Notes under the pieces: model-generated | What the model saw: the letters and a program-made list of their open reading frames with translations, nothing else | Told to the model about the DNA's origin: nothing | Database searches by the model: none | Made by a program: the position numbers and the translations under genes | Part shown: in pieces, positions 44,037 through 52,786 of the stretch | How positions within the stretch are numbered: the stretch's first letter is position 1 | How the letters are laid out: each line of letters begins with the position of its first letter | NCBI GenBank assembly: GCA_039818345.1 | Contig: JBCBUC010000017.1 | Coordinates: 15,402-79,401, forward strand | Direction: 5' to 3' | DNA from: Parvularcula sp039818345 | GTDB lineage: Bacteria; Pseudomonadota; Alphaproteobacteria; Caulobacterales; Parvularculaceae | Length of the DNA: 64,000 bases

Positions 44037-44279
44037 CTAGCGCGCCTCCTTGAGGGCCGCGATTTCGGCCTTCAGCGATTCAACTTCGCGGCGCAGGGAC
44101 ACAGCTAAACTCTCCACCACCTCAAACTCCTCGCGGGTAACAAGGTCCTGCTCAGCCAGAAACCGTTGAAGTTGGCTGTGGAGCACGGTTTCAGCTTCAC
44201 GGCGTACGCCATCAGCCGTGCCTGCTGCCTCGGCAATCAGTTTAGCGACACCGTCAAAGAGCGGGGACTTGGTCTGCAT
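44037..44279 (-). CDS. ubiK: UbiK-like (BMFP) accessory factor
   Basis: An 80-residue helical protein starting MQTKSPLFDGVAKLIAEAAG, followed by VTREEFEVVESLAVSLRREVE and a C-terminal coiled coil (SLKAEIAALKE). This is the layout of the BMFP/UbiK family, which assists the ubiquinone synthesis complex; alphaproteobacterial members are sometimes only called accessory factor. It diverges from lgt, with 168 bases between. A longer frame to 44324 is open but begins in an Arg-rich stretch. Confidence 0.82.
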   Translation of the reverse strand: MQTKSPLFDGVAKLIAEAAGTADGVRREAETVLHSQLQRFLAEQDLVTREEFEVVESLAVSLRREVESLKAEIAALKEAR

Positions 44280-44447
44280 ATCCTTTTGGAACCTCACGTG
44301 TTCTTGGGCTCTACGTCTGCTCACCGAAGGCTAGGGTCAACTGGCAGCGATGGCGCAGTGCTGTTAAAGGGCGGGGGCAAAACTGATTGCGCGCAAGCGC
44401 TCCATTCCCTCTGTTTCCATCATTCGAATGCGCCTAAGGGCCCGGCC

Positions 44448-45362
44448 ATGAATTTCCCCGAAATCGATCCAGTCCTCATCACCATCGGCCCGCTGCCTAT
44501 TCGTTGGTACGCGCTCGCTTATCTTGCGGGCATCACACTGGGGTGGGTGTATCTCACCCGGCTTTTGAAGCAGCAGGAGCTTTGGAACGGGAAAGGCTCG
44601 ATCCGGAACCCCGAAAAGCCGCCGCTCGAAAAGGTGCAACTCGACGATTTTGTGTCGTGGATTATTCTAGGGGTGATCCTCGGCGGGCGGCTTGGCTTTG
44701 TCTTTTTCTATCGCCCCGAACTCTTGATCCAACCGATCGGTCAATGGCCAGAGCTCTTGGGGCGCGTTCCCGTGCCGCCGGTCTTTGCTGTTTGGGAAGG
44801 CGGTATGTCCTTCCATGGCGGTCTAATAGGGGTGGCCGTTGTCACGCTACTCTTCTCCCGTAAAAGAGGGACCGACCCCTTCCGTATCGGTGACCTCCTC
44901 GCTTGCGCGGCACCGATTGGGCTGTTTTTTGGGCGTTTGGCCAATTTCATCAACGCTGAGCTCTTTGGAAGACCGACAGACAGCTTCATCGGCATGCGCT
45001 TCCCTGAATATTATAGCCGCGCCCAAGAGCAGTGGATCTACGCCGCCGACGTCGTGCCGCGCCATCCAAGCCAGCTTTACGAAGCCGCGCTCGAAGGCGC
45101 CCTTCTTTTCGTCATTATGCGGATCGCCATCACCCGCTTTAGGCTGCTTCGCTATCGCGGCGCGGCCACGGGCCTCTTCTTAGCGGGCTATGGCGCGTCA
45201 CGTTTCTTTGTTGAGTTTTTCCGCGAGCCAGACAGTTACGCTGCAACACTTGGCTTTTTGACCCGAGGCATGCTCTTGTCCCTCCCCATGGTGTTTGCTG
45301 GCATGTATCTCCTCTACCGGGTCCACCCGCTCTTTCAGGAGCGTTTGCGGAGCAGTTTGTGA
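44448..45362 (+). CDS. lgt: Prolipoprotein diacylglyceryl transferase
   Basis: A 304-residue inner-membrane enzyme that adds diacylglycerol to the lipobox cysteine. The seven-helix pattern, PIRWYALAYLAGI with the conserved His/Tyr region, FVSWIILGVILGGRLGFVFF, WEGGMSFHGGLIGV with the essential His-Gly-Gly, and GRLANFINAELFGRPTD with the Lgt signature are present. HPSQLYEAALEG follows near residue 210. AAGGG is before the ATG at 44448. It overlaps the next gene by four bases and starts an lgt-midA-pgeF run. Confidence 0.96.
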   Translation: MNFPEIDPVLITIGPLPIRWYALAYLAGITLGWVYLTRLLKQQELWNGKGSIRNPEKPPLEKVQLDDFVSWIILGVILGGRLGFVFFYRPELLIQPIGQWPELLGRVPVPPVFAVWEGGMSFHGGLIGVAVVTLLFSRKRGTDPFRIGDLLACAAPIGLFFGRLANFINAELFGRPTDSFIGMRFPEYYSRAQEQWIYAADVVPRHPSQLYEAALEGALLFVIMRIAITRFRLLRYRGAATGLFLAGYGASRFFVEFFREPDSYAATLGFLTRGMLLSLPMVFAGMYLLYRVHPLFQERLRSSL

Positions 45363-46477
45363 ACGACGGCGCGAGCCCGGAACCCACGCCGCTTGAACAG
45401 CGGCTGATTGATTTGATCGCTGATCACGGCCCTATTCGGGTTGGCGATTTCATGACCGACGCCCTCATTCACCCCCAGCATGGCTACTACGCCACACAAA
45501 AAGCGCTAGGCGCAGTCGGGGATTTCACCACCTCGCCGGAGATCAGCCAGATTTTTGGCGAGTTGGTCGGCGGCTGGCTTGTCCATTCCTGGGAAGCGAT
45601 GGGCGGCCCCTCGCAGTTCAACCTCGTCGAACTCGGGCCAGGCCGCGGCACCTTAATGGCCGATATTCTCCGTACCGCGAATGTCAGGCCACGGTTTTTG
45701 AAATCGGCTCATGTTTATATGATCGAAGCATCGGGCAGGATGCGGTACAGCCAAAAACGGCTTTTGGCGGAAACCGGCTGCCGGATCACCTGGGCTGATA
45801 AGCTGGAGGATGTTCCGCCAGCCCCTCTTTTGCTGGTTGCCAACGAGTTCTTTGACTGCCTTCCGATCCGGCAGTTTATGCGGATGGCGGATCTGAGCGA
45901 TAAGCCTTGGCGTGAGCGGCTGGTTGGCCTTAGCAAGGACCAAAGCGCACTCTCCTTTGTGCTCTCAAACGACAGTTATGCCGACATGCCGGGCATGCCT
46001 CGCGGCGCGATGCCGGAAGATATTTTTGAAAGCTGTACGGTTGGCGGCGATGTCGTCGGGGAAATCGCGAACCGATTGAGAGAGCATAAAGGACGAGCTC
46101 TGATTATCGACTATGGACATGGCCGTTCGGGCTATGGTGATACTCTGCAAGCCATCAAAAATCATAAACCCTGGCCCGTGCTCGAAAGCCCTGGCCTCGC
46201 CGATGTCACGGCCCATGTCGATTTTGCCGCCCTTGGACGTCGGGGACGGCAAGAGGACATGCGAGTTGATGGTCCGGTGCGGCAAGCTGATTTTCTCGAA
46301 CGGCTGGGCCTTCGCGAGCGGCTGGCTCGACTTGAGCCTGCCATTGAGGACGCAAAGGCGCGCGACGATTTCCGCACCGGTGCGCTTCGATTGATCGATC
46401 GCGAAGGAATGGGCGAACTTTTCAAGGTGATGTCAATTTCATCACCCAACTCCTCAGCACCGCCAGGGTTTGAATGA
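45359..46477 (+). CDS. MidA/NDUFAF7-family SAM-dependent methyltransferase
   Basis: A 372-residue class I methyltransferase of the COG1565 family. In mitochondria the homologue NDUFAF7 dimethylates an arginine of complex I; the bacterial target is not established. FMTDALIHPQHGYYAT, GDFTTSPEISQIFGEL, VELGPGRGTLMADIL (SAM motif I, about residues 87-101) and LLVANEFFDCLPIRQF are all typical. The start is GTG at 45359, overlapping the lgt stop by four bases. The stop overlaps pgeF by four bases. Confidence 0.9.
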   Translation: MNDGASPEPTPLEQRLIDLIADHGPIRVGDFMTDALIHPQHGYYATQKALGAVGDFTTSPEISQIFGELVGGWLVHSWEAMGGPSQFNLVELGPGRGTLMADILRTANVRPRFLKSAHVYMIEASGRMRYSQKRLLAETGCRITWADKLEDVPPAPLLLVANEFFDCLPIRQFMRMADLSDKPWRERLVGLSKDQSALSFVLSNDSYADMPGMPRGAMPEDIFESCTVGGDVVGEIANRLREHKGRALIIDYGHGRSGYGDTLQAIKNHKPWPVLESPGLADVTAHVDFAALGRRGRQEDMRVDGPVRQADFLERLGLRERLARLEPAIEDAKARDDFRTGALRLIDREGMGELFKVMSISSPNSSAPPGFE

Positions 46478-47241
46478 CGACGCCGTCCCCTCAGACAAGC
46501 GCGAACCTCTCTTCTCCCCATGGGTTCTTTGGCCGACAAGGCGGTGTTTCGCAGGGGGTTTTTGCATCGCTCAACGGAAGTTTTGCGTCCGGTGATCGCA
46601 GAGAAAATGTCGAGGAAAACCGCCAACGGATGGCGTCTTCTATGGGGGCCGACGCCATTACCACCGCCAAACAAACGCACTCCGCAACGGCGGTTTATGT
46701 ATCGGAGGCGTTAAGTCACGACAACCCTCCCCATGCTGATGCTCTTGTCACGGATGTTCCAGGTCTCGCTGTTGCGGTTCTGACGGCTGATTGCGTCCCA
46801 CTTCTTATGGAAGCGCCAGGTCTCGTGGCAGCGGTCCACGCCGGTTGGCGCGGCAGCATGCGCGGCATCATCGAGGCCACGGCCGCGCTGATGGCGCAAA
46901 AGGGCGCCGAACGAGCCGCCATTCAAGTGGCGGTGGGCCCGTGCCTGCGGCGCGATAGCTTTGAAGTTCGCGGCGATCTGATCGCCGATGTCACCCAAGC
47001 TCATCCCGGAGCCGATATTTTTTTTCAGCCGATCAGTGACACGCAAAGCCTCTACGACCACGTCGGCTTTGTCCGGGAGCGGCTTCGTGCGGCGGGCATT
47101 TTAGAACAGAATATCAATGATGTGGGCGGCGATACCTTAGCTGATCAACAGCGCTATTTCAGCTATCGGGGTGCACGGAAAGCGGGTTCGATAGTCTTTG
47201 GTCACAACCTTTCCGCGATCGCCTTGCCGCGGTTGGATTGA
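46474..47241 (+). CDS. pgeF: Peptidoglycan editing factor PgeF (DUF152/YfiH)
   Basis: A 255-residue protein of the laccase-like YfiH family, which removes wrongly built UDP-MurNAc-L-Ser and has purine-nucleoside activities in some members. It has HGFFGRQGGVSQGVFASLN at the N-terminus, VLTADCVPLLM and AAVHAGWRGSMRGI with metal-binding Cys/His, and VGPCLRRDSFEV. The ATG overlaps the MidA-like gene by four bases. lgt, midA-like, pgeF and prs form one rightward cluster. Confidence 0.93.
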   Translation: MTTPSPQTSANLSSPHGFFGRQGGVSQGVFASLNGSFASGDRRENVEENRQRMASSMGADAITTAKQTHSATAVYVSEALSHDNPPHADALVTDVPGLAVAVLTADCVPLLMEAPGLVAAVHAGWRGSMRGIIEATAALMAQKGAERAAIQVAVGPCLRRDSFEVRGDLIADVTQAHPGADIFFQPISDTQSLYDHVGFVRERLRAAGILEQNINDVGGDTLADQQRYFSYRGARKAGSIVFGHNLSAIALPRLD

Positions 47242-47314
47242 GCACGATGCGCATCCTTGACTTGTGACACATGGCCGTCACAAACGGGTCTCGTCCCCTG
47301 ACCCGGAGCCCGCC

Positions 47315-48259
47315 ATGAAGCTGCTCGCTGGCAATTCTAATCTGCCGCTCGCTCAATCGATTGCTCGCCGTTTGGATACGCCGCTGGCAAGTTCGATCAT
47401 TCAGCGGTTCGCCGACAGCGAAGTTCATGTCGAGATCAAAGAAAACGTGCGCGGCGAAGACGTCTTTGTCATTCAGTCTACGTCGCAACCTGCCAATGAT
47501 CACATGATGGAGTTGTTGATCATCATTGATGCCCTGGCCAGGGCATCAGCGAGCCGGATCACAGCCGTCATTCCTTATTTTGGCTATGCCCGGCAGGACC
47601 GCAAAGCTGGGCCACGCACGCCGATCACGGCAAAGCTGGCGGCCAACTTAATCACCACCGCCGGGGCGGACAGGGTGTTGACCATGGATCTCCATGCCGG
47701 CCAAATCCAAGGGTTTTTTGATATTCCAACGGATAATCTCTACGCGGTCAATGTGATGGAAGACCACATACGTCGCTCACGGAGAGATGATGTCTCTGAT
47801 GTTTGTGTGGTGAGCCCCGACGTCGGCGGTGTTGTCCGGGCAAGGGCCCTCTCCAAGCGCCTCGGCGACCTTCCGCTTGCTATCGTCGATAAGCGGCGAG
47901 AGCAGGCCGGCGTTTCGGAAGTGATGAACATCATCGGTGAAGTCAAAGATATGCACTGCATCCTCTTCGACGACATCGCCGATTCGGGCGGCACTCTTGT
48001 CAATGCCGCGGATGCGCTGATGGATAAGGGCGCAAAATCCGTCGAGGCCTATGTCAGCCACGGGGTCCTTTCAGGAAAGGCGGTCGAGCGGGTCGAGACA
48101 TCTGACGCGCTCTCTCGTTTGGTGATCACCGATTCCATCGGCGATGATGGTCGCCGCGAAGGCGCCAAGAAAATTGAAGTGGTCAGCGTCGATCGCCTCC
48201 TCGCTGAAGCGATCCGGCGGATCGCCAACGAGGAGAGCGTCTCCAGCCTCTTCGACTAG
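47315..48259 (+). CDS. prs: Ribose-phosphate pyrophosphokinase
   Basis: A 314-residue enzyme making PRPP from ribose-5-phosphate and ATP. MKLLAGNSNLPLAQSIARRL and FADSEVHVEIKENVRGEDVF are the N-terminal signature, PYFGYARQDRKAGPRTPI carries the ATP-binding flexible loop region, and FDDIADSGGTLVNAAD is the PRPP-binding loop near residue 220. The start is the ATG at 47315; the frame is open from 47264 but the first part is not family-like. The stop overlaps the convergent S10 peptidase gene by four bases. Confidence 0.96.
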   Translation: MKLLAGNSNLPLAQSIARRLDTPLASSIIQRFADSEVHVEIKENVRGEDVFVIQSTSQPANDHMMELLIIIDALARASASRITAVIPYFGYARQDRKAGPRTPITAKLAANLITTAGADRVLTMDLHAGQIQGFFDIPTDNLYAVNVMEDHIRRSRRDDVSDVCVVSPDVGGVVRARALSKRLGDLPLAIVDKRREQAGVSEVMNIIGEVKDMHCILFDDIADSGGTLVNAADALMDKGAKSVEAYVSHGVLSGKAVERVETSDALSRLVITDSIGDDGRREGAKKIEVVSVDRLLAEAIRRIANEESVSSLFD

Positions 48260-49803
48260 CGAAGCGAGTCGTAAAACTCGCCCGCGTCCTCGGCAAATTC
48301 CGCTGAGCTTCCTGGATGCATGTAATACATGTGCCCGCCATAATACGTATCAAGACGAACATTGTCCCGTACCGCCGTGGGGATCCCCAGATTGTTGATC
48401 ACATAAGCGCTTTCAAAATAGGGCGTTTGCAGATCCATCGCGCCATGGGTGATCCAGACCTTGAGGTGCCGGTTCATCGCAAGACCTTCTCGCAACATCG
48501 AGCCAGCACCTGGTGCTTGAGGGCGTTTGTCGTTCCCAACGAAGTAACGCCAGGCGGCAAACACCTCGCCGCTAAGCGATTCATAGTCGCGCTCTGGCAA
48601 GGAAAAGCCCAAATCTTCTGAGAGATAGCTGATGAGGCCGGCACGGTAGGGACCTGACAGCACACGGAGCGCATCAAAACGAAACCCGGCCATCGCAGCG
48701 TCAGGTTCAGGATCAAGCGAGGTGATCGTCGCGTCATAAATACCGACGAGTTCACCGTTCTCACGCAACAGCTCTCGCGCGTATTCAGTCTGGGATACCC
48801 GCCCCCGCTGGCGTTTGGCATAGGCCGGGCTGAGGCCCGTCAACTCAGCGAAGGTGTCTAGGATATCATCCTGGCGCTCCGCATCCATCATTTCGCCTTG
48901 GGTCAGATAAAGCGCAAAATCACCCGTAGCGAAGGCTTCAGCTTCGATCATGATCGATTGCATAGCATCAAGATCCGTCATCGGACTGTTCGCCCGCCCG
49001 CGGCCCTGACTTGCCGCACTTGCTGCGTAACTGGGTAGGCGCGTGATCCATGTCGATGGGTAAAGCTCGTTGCCCTGCACACCAAAGAGATCGATCCGCG
49101 GCGAAATCATGACAGATCCAGAAAGCGGGATTTCGTGGTCATTGGGCAAAAGCTTCGCCAAAGCCGCCGCGCGGAAACCGCCGTAACTCTCGCCGGCAAC
49201 GACCACGGGCGAGAGGAAACGCTCATGCTTGGTCAGCCATCGATCGATGAACATGCCGAGCGCTTTAAGGTCTCCGTCGACGGAATGATAAGTCGCCGAA
49301 CCTTTGGGTTCTCCTCCCTCTCTTTTTGCGGCCTCACCCACAAAACGGGAGTAACCAGTGCCCACAGGATCAACGAAGACAAGATCCGTGAACGGAAGCC
49401 AGCTATCCGCATTGTCTTCAATAACGACTGGGGGCGGCGCGAGATCACCATTCTCGGCAAAGACAATCCGCTTCGGTCCGACCGCACCCATATGCAGATA
49501 CACTGACGCCGCGCCTGGACCACCATTGAAGACAAAGGTTACCGGGCGATCGGCCGCACTCGACCCCCGAGCCACATAAGAGACGTGAAAGATCTCGGCG
49601 TCCGGCTTACCCTCAGGGCCTAGCGGCATAAATCCAACGTTCACTTCATAATCGATTGGCCGTCCAGCTGCACGAAACGTGCGCACGGCTTTCGCCGAGG
49701 TCTCCGTGATCGGCGCGGGAGACTGGTCAGCCCCCTTGTCTTCACCCCCGTGACCGTGGGCGACGGCGGTCATCGCCAAGGTAGCGATCATACTCATCAA
49801 CAT
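48256..49803 (-). CDS. S10 family serine carboxypeptidase-like protein
   Basis: About 515 residues. MLMSMIATLAMTAVAHGHG at 49803 reads as a signal peptide, with GGGA nine bases before the ATG; a start at 49878 would add 25 residues. FVFNGGPGAASVYLHMG and DPVGTGYSRF match the oxyanion and substrate region, and the catalytic Ser is Ser206 in VVAGESYGGFRA. The C-terminal YYGGHMYYMHPGS supplies the catalytic His. The family removes C-terminal residues from peptides, probably in the periplasm. An Asp/Glu/His-rich leader (HGHGGEDKGADQ) follows the signal. It diverges from the ABC-F gene. Confidence 0.9.
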   Translation of the reverse strand: MLMSMIATLAMTAVAHGHGGEDKGADQSPAPITETSAKAVRTFRAAGRPIDYEVNVGFMPLGPEGKPDAEIFHVSYVARGSSAADRPVTFVFNGGPGAASVYLHMGAVGPKRIVFAENGDLAPPPVVIEDNADSWLPFTDLVFVDPVGTGYSRFVGEAAKREGGEPKGSATYHSVDGDLKALGMFIDRWLTKHERFLSPVVVAGESYGGFRAAALAKLLPNDHEIPLSGSVMISPRIDLFGVQGNELYPSTWITRLPSYAASAASQGRGRANSPMTDLDAMQSIMIEAEAFATGDFALYLTQGEMMDAERQDDILDTFAELTGLSPAYAKRQRGRVSQTEYARELLRENGELVGIYDATITSLDPEPDAAMAGFRFDALRVLSGPYRAGLISYLSEDLGFSLPERDYESLSGEVFAAWRYFVGNDKRPQAPGAGSMLREGLAMNRHLKVWITHGAMDLQTPYFESAYVINNLGIPTAVRDNVRLDTYYGGHMYYMHPGSSAEFAEDAGEFYDSLR

Positions 49804-49908
49804 GATGTTTTCCCAATAAGCTCGCCGTGAACCTATCGCGGTGAGCAAGAAACGCGAAGCGCGATGTTCGAGGTTCACAAATGCCGAGGAGAGCCCTAGC
49901 TCGCTGCG

Positions 49909-51717
49909 ATGGCAGCACCTCTATTGAGCCTTAAAGACATTCGCCTCACCTTTGGCGGCACGCCCCTACTCGCGGGCGCCGAACTGATGGTGCAGGAAGG
50001 AGCGCGCATTGCGCTCGTGGGCCGGAACGGCTCTGGCAAGTCGACATTTCTCAAAATTGCCGCTGGGTTGATCGAACCTGACAAGGGCGACCGCACCGTG
50101 CGCTCGGGCACGACCTTCAAATATCTTGAGCAGGACCCTGATTTTTCATCTTACGAAACCGCCGAGGCGGTGGTGTTGGATGGTCTCTCTCCCACTGATG
50201 ATCCCGGAGATGTCGGCCGCCTGTTAGCTGAGCTTGGGGTCAATCCATCAGCTGCGCCCGGGCCACTCTCGGGCGGCGAAAAAAGGCGGGTCGCCATCGC
50301 CCGCGCCCTTGCTCCGTCTCCGGAGGTCCTCCTCCTCGATGAACCGACCAACCATTTAGACCTTGAGACGATCCTGTGGCTGGAAGGAGAAATCGCGCGG
50401 CGGCGCAGTGCGCTCGTGCTGATCAGCCACGACCGGCGGTTCTTACAAAACCTCACCACAGAAACGGTGTGGCTCGACCGCGGAGAAACGCGACACCTGG
50501 GCGATGGTTTCGGCGGCTTTGAGGCTTGGCGCGATAAAGTGATCGAGGAGGAAGAGCTCGCGGCGCACAAGCTGGATCGGAAGATTGTCCGCGAGGAGCA
50601 TTGGTTGCGCTATGGTGTGACCGCGCGGCGCAAACGCAACGTACGGCGCCTTGCTGAGCTTAACAGCCTGCGCCTTCAAAGGGCGGAGCGACGAGGACTA
50701 CAGGGCTCTGTGGACGTCACCGCCTCGGAATCGGAAGCCTCTGGAAAAAAGGTTGTTGATGTCAGTGGACTGACTTTCTCCTATGGCGACAAGCCCATCG
50801 TTCATCAGCTGGAGCTTAAAATCGTGCGGGGCGATCGGCTGGGAATTGTCGGGCCCAACGGCGCGGGCAAGACCACCCTCCTCCGCCTCCTTCTTGGGCA
50901 GACCACTCCGCAAAGCGGCGAGGTCATCCATGGAACAAAACTCGAGATCGTCGCGCTCGACCAGGAGCGACACGGGCTCAAGGACACAACTCGGCTGATG
51001 GATGCGCTCACCGAAGGGCGGGGCGACCAAATCACCATTGCCGGACAGCCGCGGCACGCGCTCAGCTATTTAAAAGACTTCCTTTTCACACCGGAACAAG
51101 CGCGCCAGCCGATCGGTGCGCTTTCAGGGGGTGAACGTGGCCGGCTTGCCTTGGCCATTGCCCTTGCCAAACCGTCGAACCTTTTGGTGTTGGATGAGCC
51201 GACCAATGACCTCGACCTTGAAACCCTCGATGTCCTTGAAGAGACGTTGGCCAATTATCAGGGCACGTTGATCTTGGTGAGCCACGACCGAGACTTTCTC
51301 GACCGTGTGGTGACGAGTGTCCTGACGCCCGTTCCCGAAGAAGGGGCGGGACGCTGGCGCGATTATCCCGGCGGGTATGAGGACATGTCTCGCCAACGAC
51401 GGGCCGCCGCGGGCCGCGGTCCCGCTGGAGCCAAACCAGCGAAAAAAGATCCGTCCACGACCACGAAGAAAAAGTCATCGGGTAAACTCAGCTTCAAGGA
51501 CAAGCACGCGCTTGAGACGCTGCCTCAAGAGATCGAGCGGCTCACCGAGGCCATTGAGGTGCATCAGGCGGCACTCGCCAACCCGAACCTCTTTAAAGAA
51601 GACCCCGCAGCATTTGACCGCGCGCAAAAAGGGCTCGCCGCAGACACCGCAGCACTCGAAACCGCCGAGAACCAATGGCTCGAGCTCGAGATGAAGCGGG
51701 AGGAGTTGGAGGGTTAG
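49909..51717 (+). CDS. ABC-F family ATP-binding protein (Uup-like)
   Basis: A 602-residue protein with two ABC domains and no membrane helices, the mark of ABC-F factors that act on the ribosome. Domain 1 has GRNGSGKSTFLKIAA (about residue 38) and LSGGEKRRVAIARAL, then LLLDEPTNHLD. Domain 2 has GPNGAGKTTLLRLLL (about residue 318), LSGGERGRLALAIAL and LVLDEPTNDLD. A basic linker with Arg-rich stretch lies between them (TARRKRNVRR). The C-terminal region after residue 510 is a Lys-rich segment and a coiled coil, as in Uup. Uup versus other ABC-F subgroups cannot be settled by eye. Confidence 0.92.
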   Translation: MAAPLLSLKDIRLTFGGTPLLAGAELMVQEGARIALVGRNGSGKSTFLKIAAGLIEPDKGDRTVRSGTTFKYLEQDPDFSSYETAEAVVLDGLSPTDDPGDVGRLLAELGVNPSAAPGPLSGGEKRRVAIARALAPSPEVLLLDEPTNHLDLETILWLEGEIARRRSALVLISHDRRFLQNLTTETVWLDRGETRHLGDGFGGFEAWRDKVIEEEELAAHKLDRKIVREEHWLRYGVTARRKRNVRRLAELNSLRLQRAERRGLQGSVDVTASESEASGKKVVDVSGLTFSYGDKPIVHQLELKIVRGDRLGIVGPNGAGKTTLLRLLLGQTTPQSGEVIHGTKLEIVALDQERHGLKDTTRLMDALTEGRGDQITIAGQPRHALSYLKDFLFTPEQARQPIGALSGGERGRLALAIALAKPSNLLVLDEPTNDLDLETLDVLEETLANYQGTLILVSHDRDFLDRVVTSVLTPVPEEGAGRWRDYPGGYEDMSRQRRAAAGRGPAGAKPAKKDPSTTTKKKSSGKLSFKDKHALETLPQEIERLTEAIEVHQAALANPNLFKEDPAAFDRAQKGLAADTAALETAENQWLELEMKREELEG

Positions 51718-51748
51718 ACAAGCCCCTCACCTTCGCGCCATTTAGCGA

Positions 51749-52120
51749 TCAATGGACGCGAACGTTGACCCGAACCCGAGGAACAGCCCGATAGCGTGCT
51801 CGCGGGGCAACATAAACGCCGGTGTAAACGGGACGGACGGGCACGGCCCCGTAGGGACGCACGGGGACGGCGGTCACGTGAACGGCCGCTGGCGCCACGT
51901 ACGTGTAAGCCGATGCCGGACAGTTCGTGACCGATCGATCGCGAATATCTTCGCGAAGATCACGGCGCGACCAGGTGACCCGCGAGTCCCGGATGTCTTC
52001 CCTGAGGTCAGGACAAAGAGCGGGGTTCAGACGCCATCCGGCCGCTTGCGCGTGCGATGATGATGCAAAAGACGATGCAAGTAATGCAAATCCGCAACTG
52101 AAGACAAGACGTTTGGACAT
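51749..52120 (-). CDS. Small exported protein with LREDIRD repeat
   Basis: About 123 residues, no family recognised. MSKRLVFSCGFALLASSFASS is a signal peptide, cleaved near SHAQA. The mature part holds a doubled motif, LREDIRDSRVT and LREDIRDRSVT, followed by a Val/Pro/Arg-rich tail (VPVRPYGAVPVRP) of low complexity. A single Cys occurs in ALCPD and another in TNCPA, close to the two repeat units, so a disulfide is possible. It converges with the ABC-F gene, 31 bases from its end. Confidence 0.65.
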   Translation of the reverse strand: MSKRLVFSCGFALLASSFASSSHAQAAGWRLNPALCPDLREDIRDSRVTWSRRDLREDIRDRSVTNCPASAYTYVAPAAVHVTAVPVRPYGAVPVRPVYTGVYVAPRARYRAVPRVRVNVRVH

Positions 52121-52213
52121 GATCAATTTTCTCCACTTTTGTCGTCAACACCTTGCTGGCCGAATGTCCCCGATTGATCCCCCCACCGCTTGGCGCTTGT
52201 CGCAAAGTGTCAC

Positions 52214-52600
52214 TCAGCGGGGAAACGTCGATCGATTTACAACCAAGGATAAATCAGCCACCTCACGCTTGCCCGCATGGGTTGCATAATGATCAAAGAG
52301 CAGCTGAGCTAACGTGCGCGCAGCCCAGCGAAACTCTCGTTCTTCAAGGCCGCCAAAGGGAGGCAACAGAGTCGTTGTCACGGAAAACTGCCACACAAGG
52401 TCATGAAACTTCGGTAGCGGCTCTGGTGCGTGAAACCGGTAAACCCTGGCGATATCGAGCATTTGAGTTCGCGACTCCGCAGCCGGCCCAAGGCTCAACT
52501 CAAAGAGTGCTTGGCCCATGACGAGTGGACTCTGGGCGACCGTTATGTCCGAATCATTCTCACTAGGATCGTCTTGTTCGCCTAAGTCCTTTTCTGTCAT
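52214..52600 (-). CDS. Unknown 128-residue protein
   Basis: I do not recognise this protein. It begins MTEKDLGEQDDPSENDSD, an acidic N-terminus, and continues with a helical central part (QSPLVMGQALFELSLGP) and a C-terminal helix region REFRWAARTLAQLLFDH. There is no signal peptide, membrane segment or enzymatic motif. It is transcribed leftwards, away from the LexA-like regulator at 52787, with 186 bases between them that hold TTGC repeats; a shared control region is possible. Codon composition resembles that of neighbouring genes. Confidence 0.55.
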   Translation of the reverse strand: MTEKDLGEQDDPSENDSDITVAQSPLVMGQALFELSLGPAAESRTQMLDIARVYRFHAPEPLPKFHDLVWQFSVTTTLLPPFGGLEEREFRWAARTLAQLLFDHYATHAGKREVADLSLVVNRSTFPR

Positions 52601-52683
52601 TCACTCACAAACCCTATCTCGCTTCAGTGTCCCCGCATGCGGAGACCGCCACACACAAGAGCCCATGTACGCACTCGGAACAC

Positions 52684-52719
52684 TTGCGTTACTTGCATTT
52701 ATATTGCATTGGTTGCAAA
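52684..52719. repeat. Four-fold TTGC(G/A) repeat, candidate operator
   Basis: TTGCGTT (52684), TTGCATT (52693), TTGCATT (52704) and TTGCAAA (52713) start 9, 11 and 9 bases apart, so they form two symmetric pairs on one DNA face. The stretch is AT-rich against a GC-rich surround and lies 68 bases before the LexA-like regulator ATG, in the divergent gap to the 52214-52600 gene. It could be an autoregulatory operator. Function is inferred only from spacing and place. Confidence 0.45.
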
Positions 52720-52786
52720 CACAAGGCCTGCTCGCGCGGCGTCACGCAGTCGGGAACACCCGCCGTCGCGCCGAGGGGTGGCGTTG

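Noticed and set aside
51872..51885. CACGTG with flanks (GGTCACGTGAAC) as a third parS
   Set aside because: Only the central part matches parS, with many flank mismatches, and it lies 45 kb from the parAB region. Other CACGTG sites (31360, 44293, 53409) match even less.
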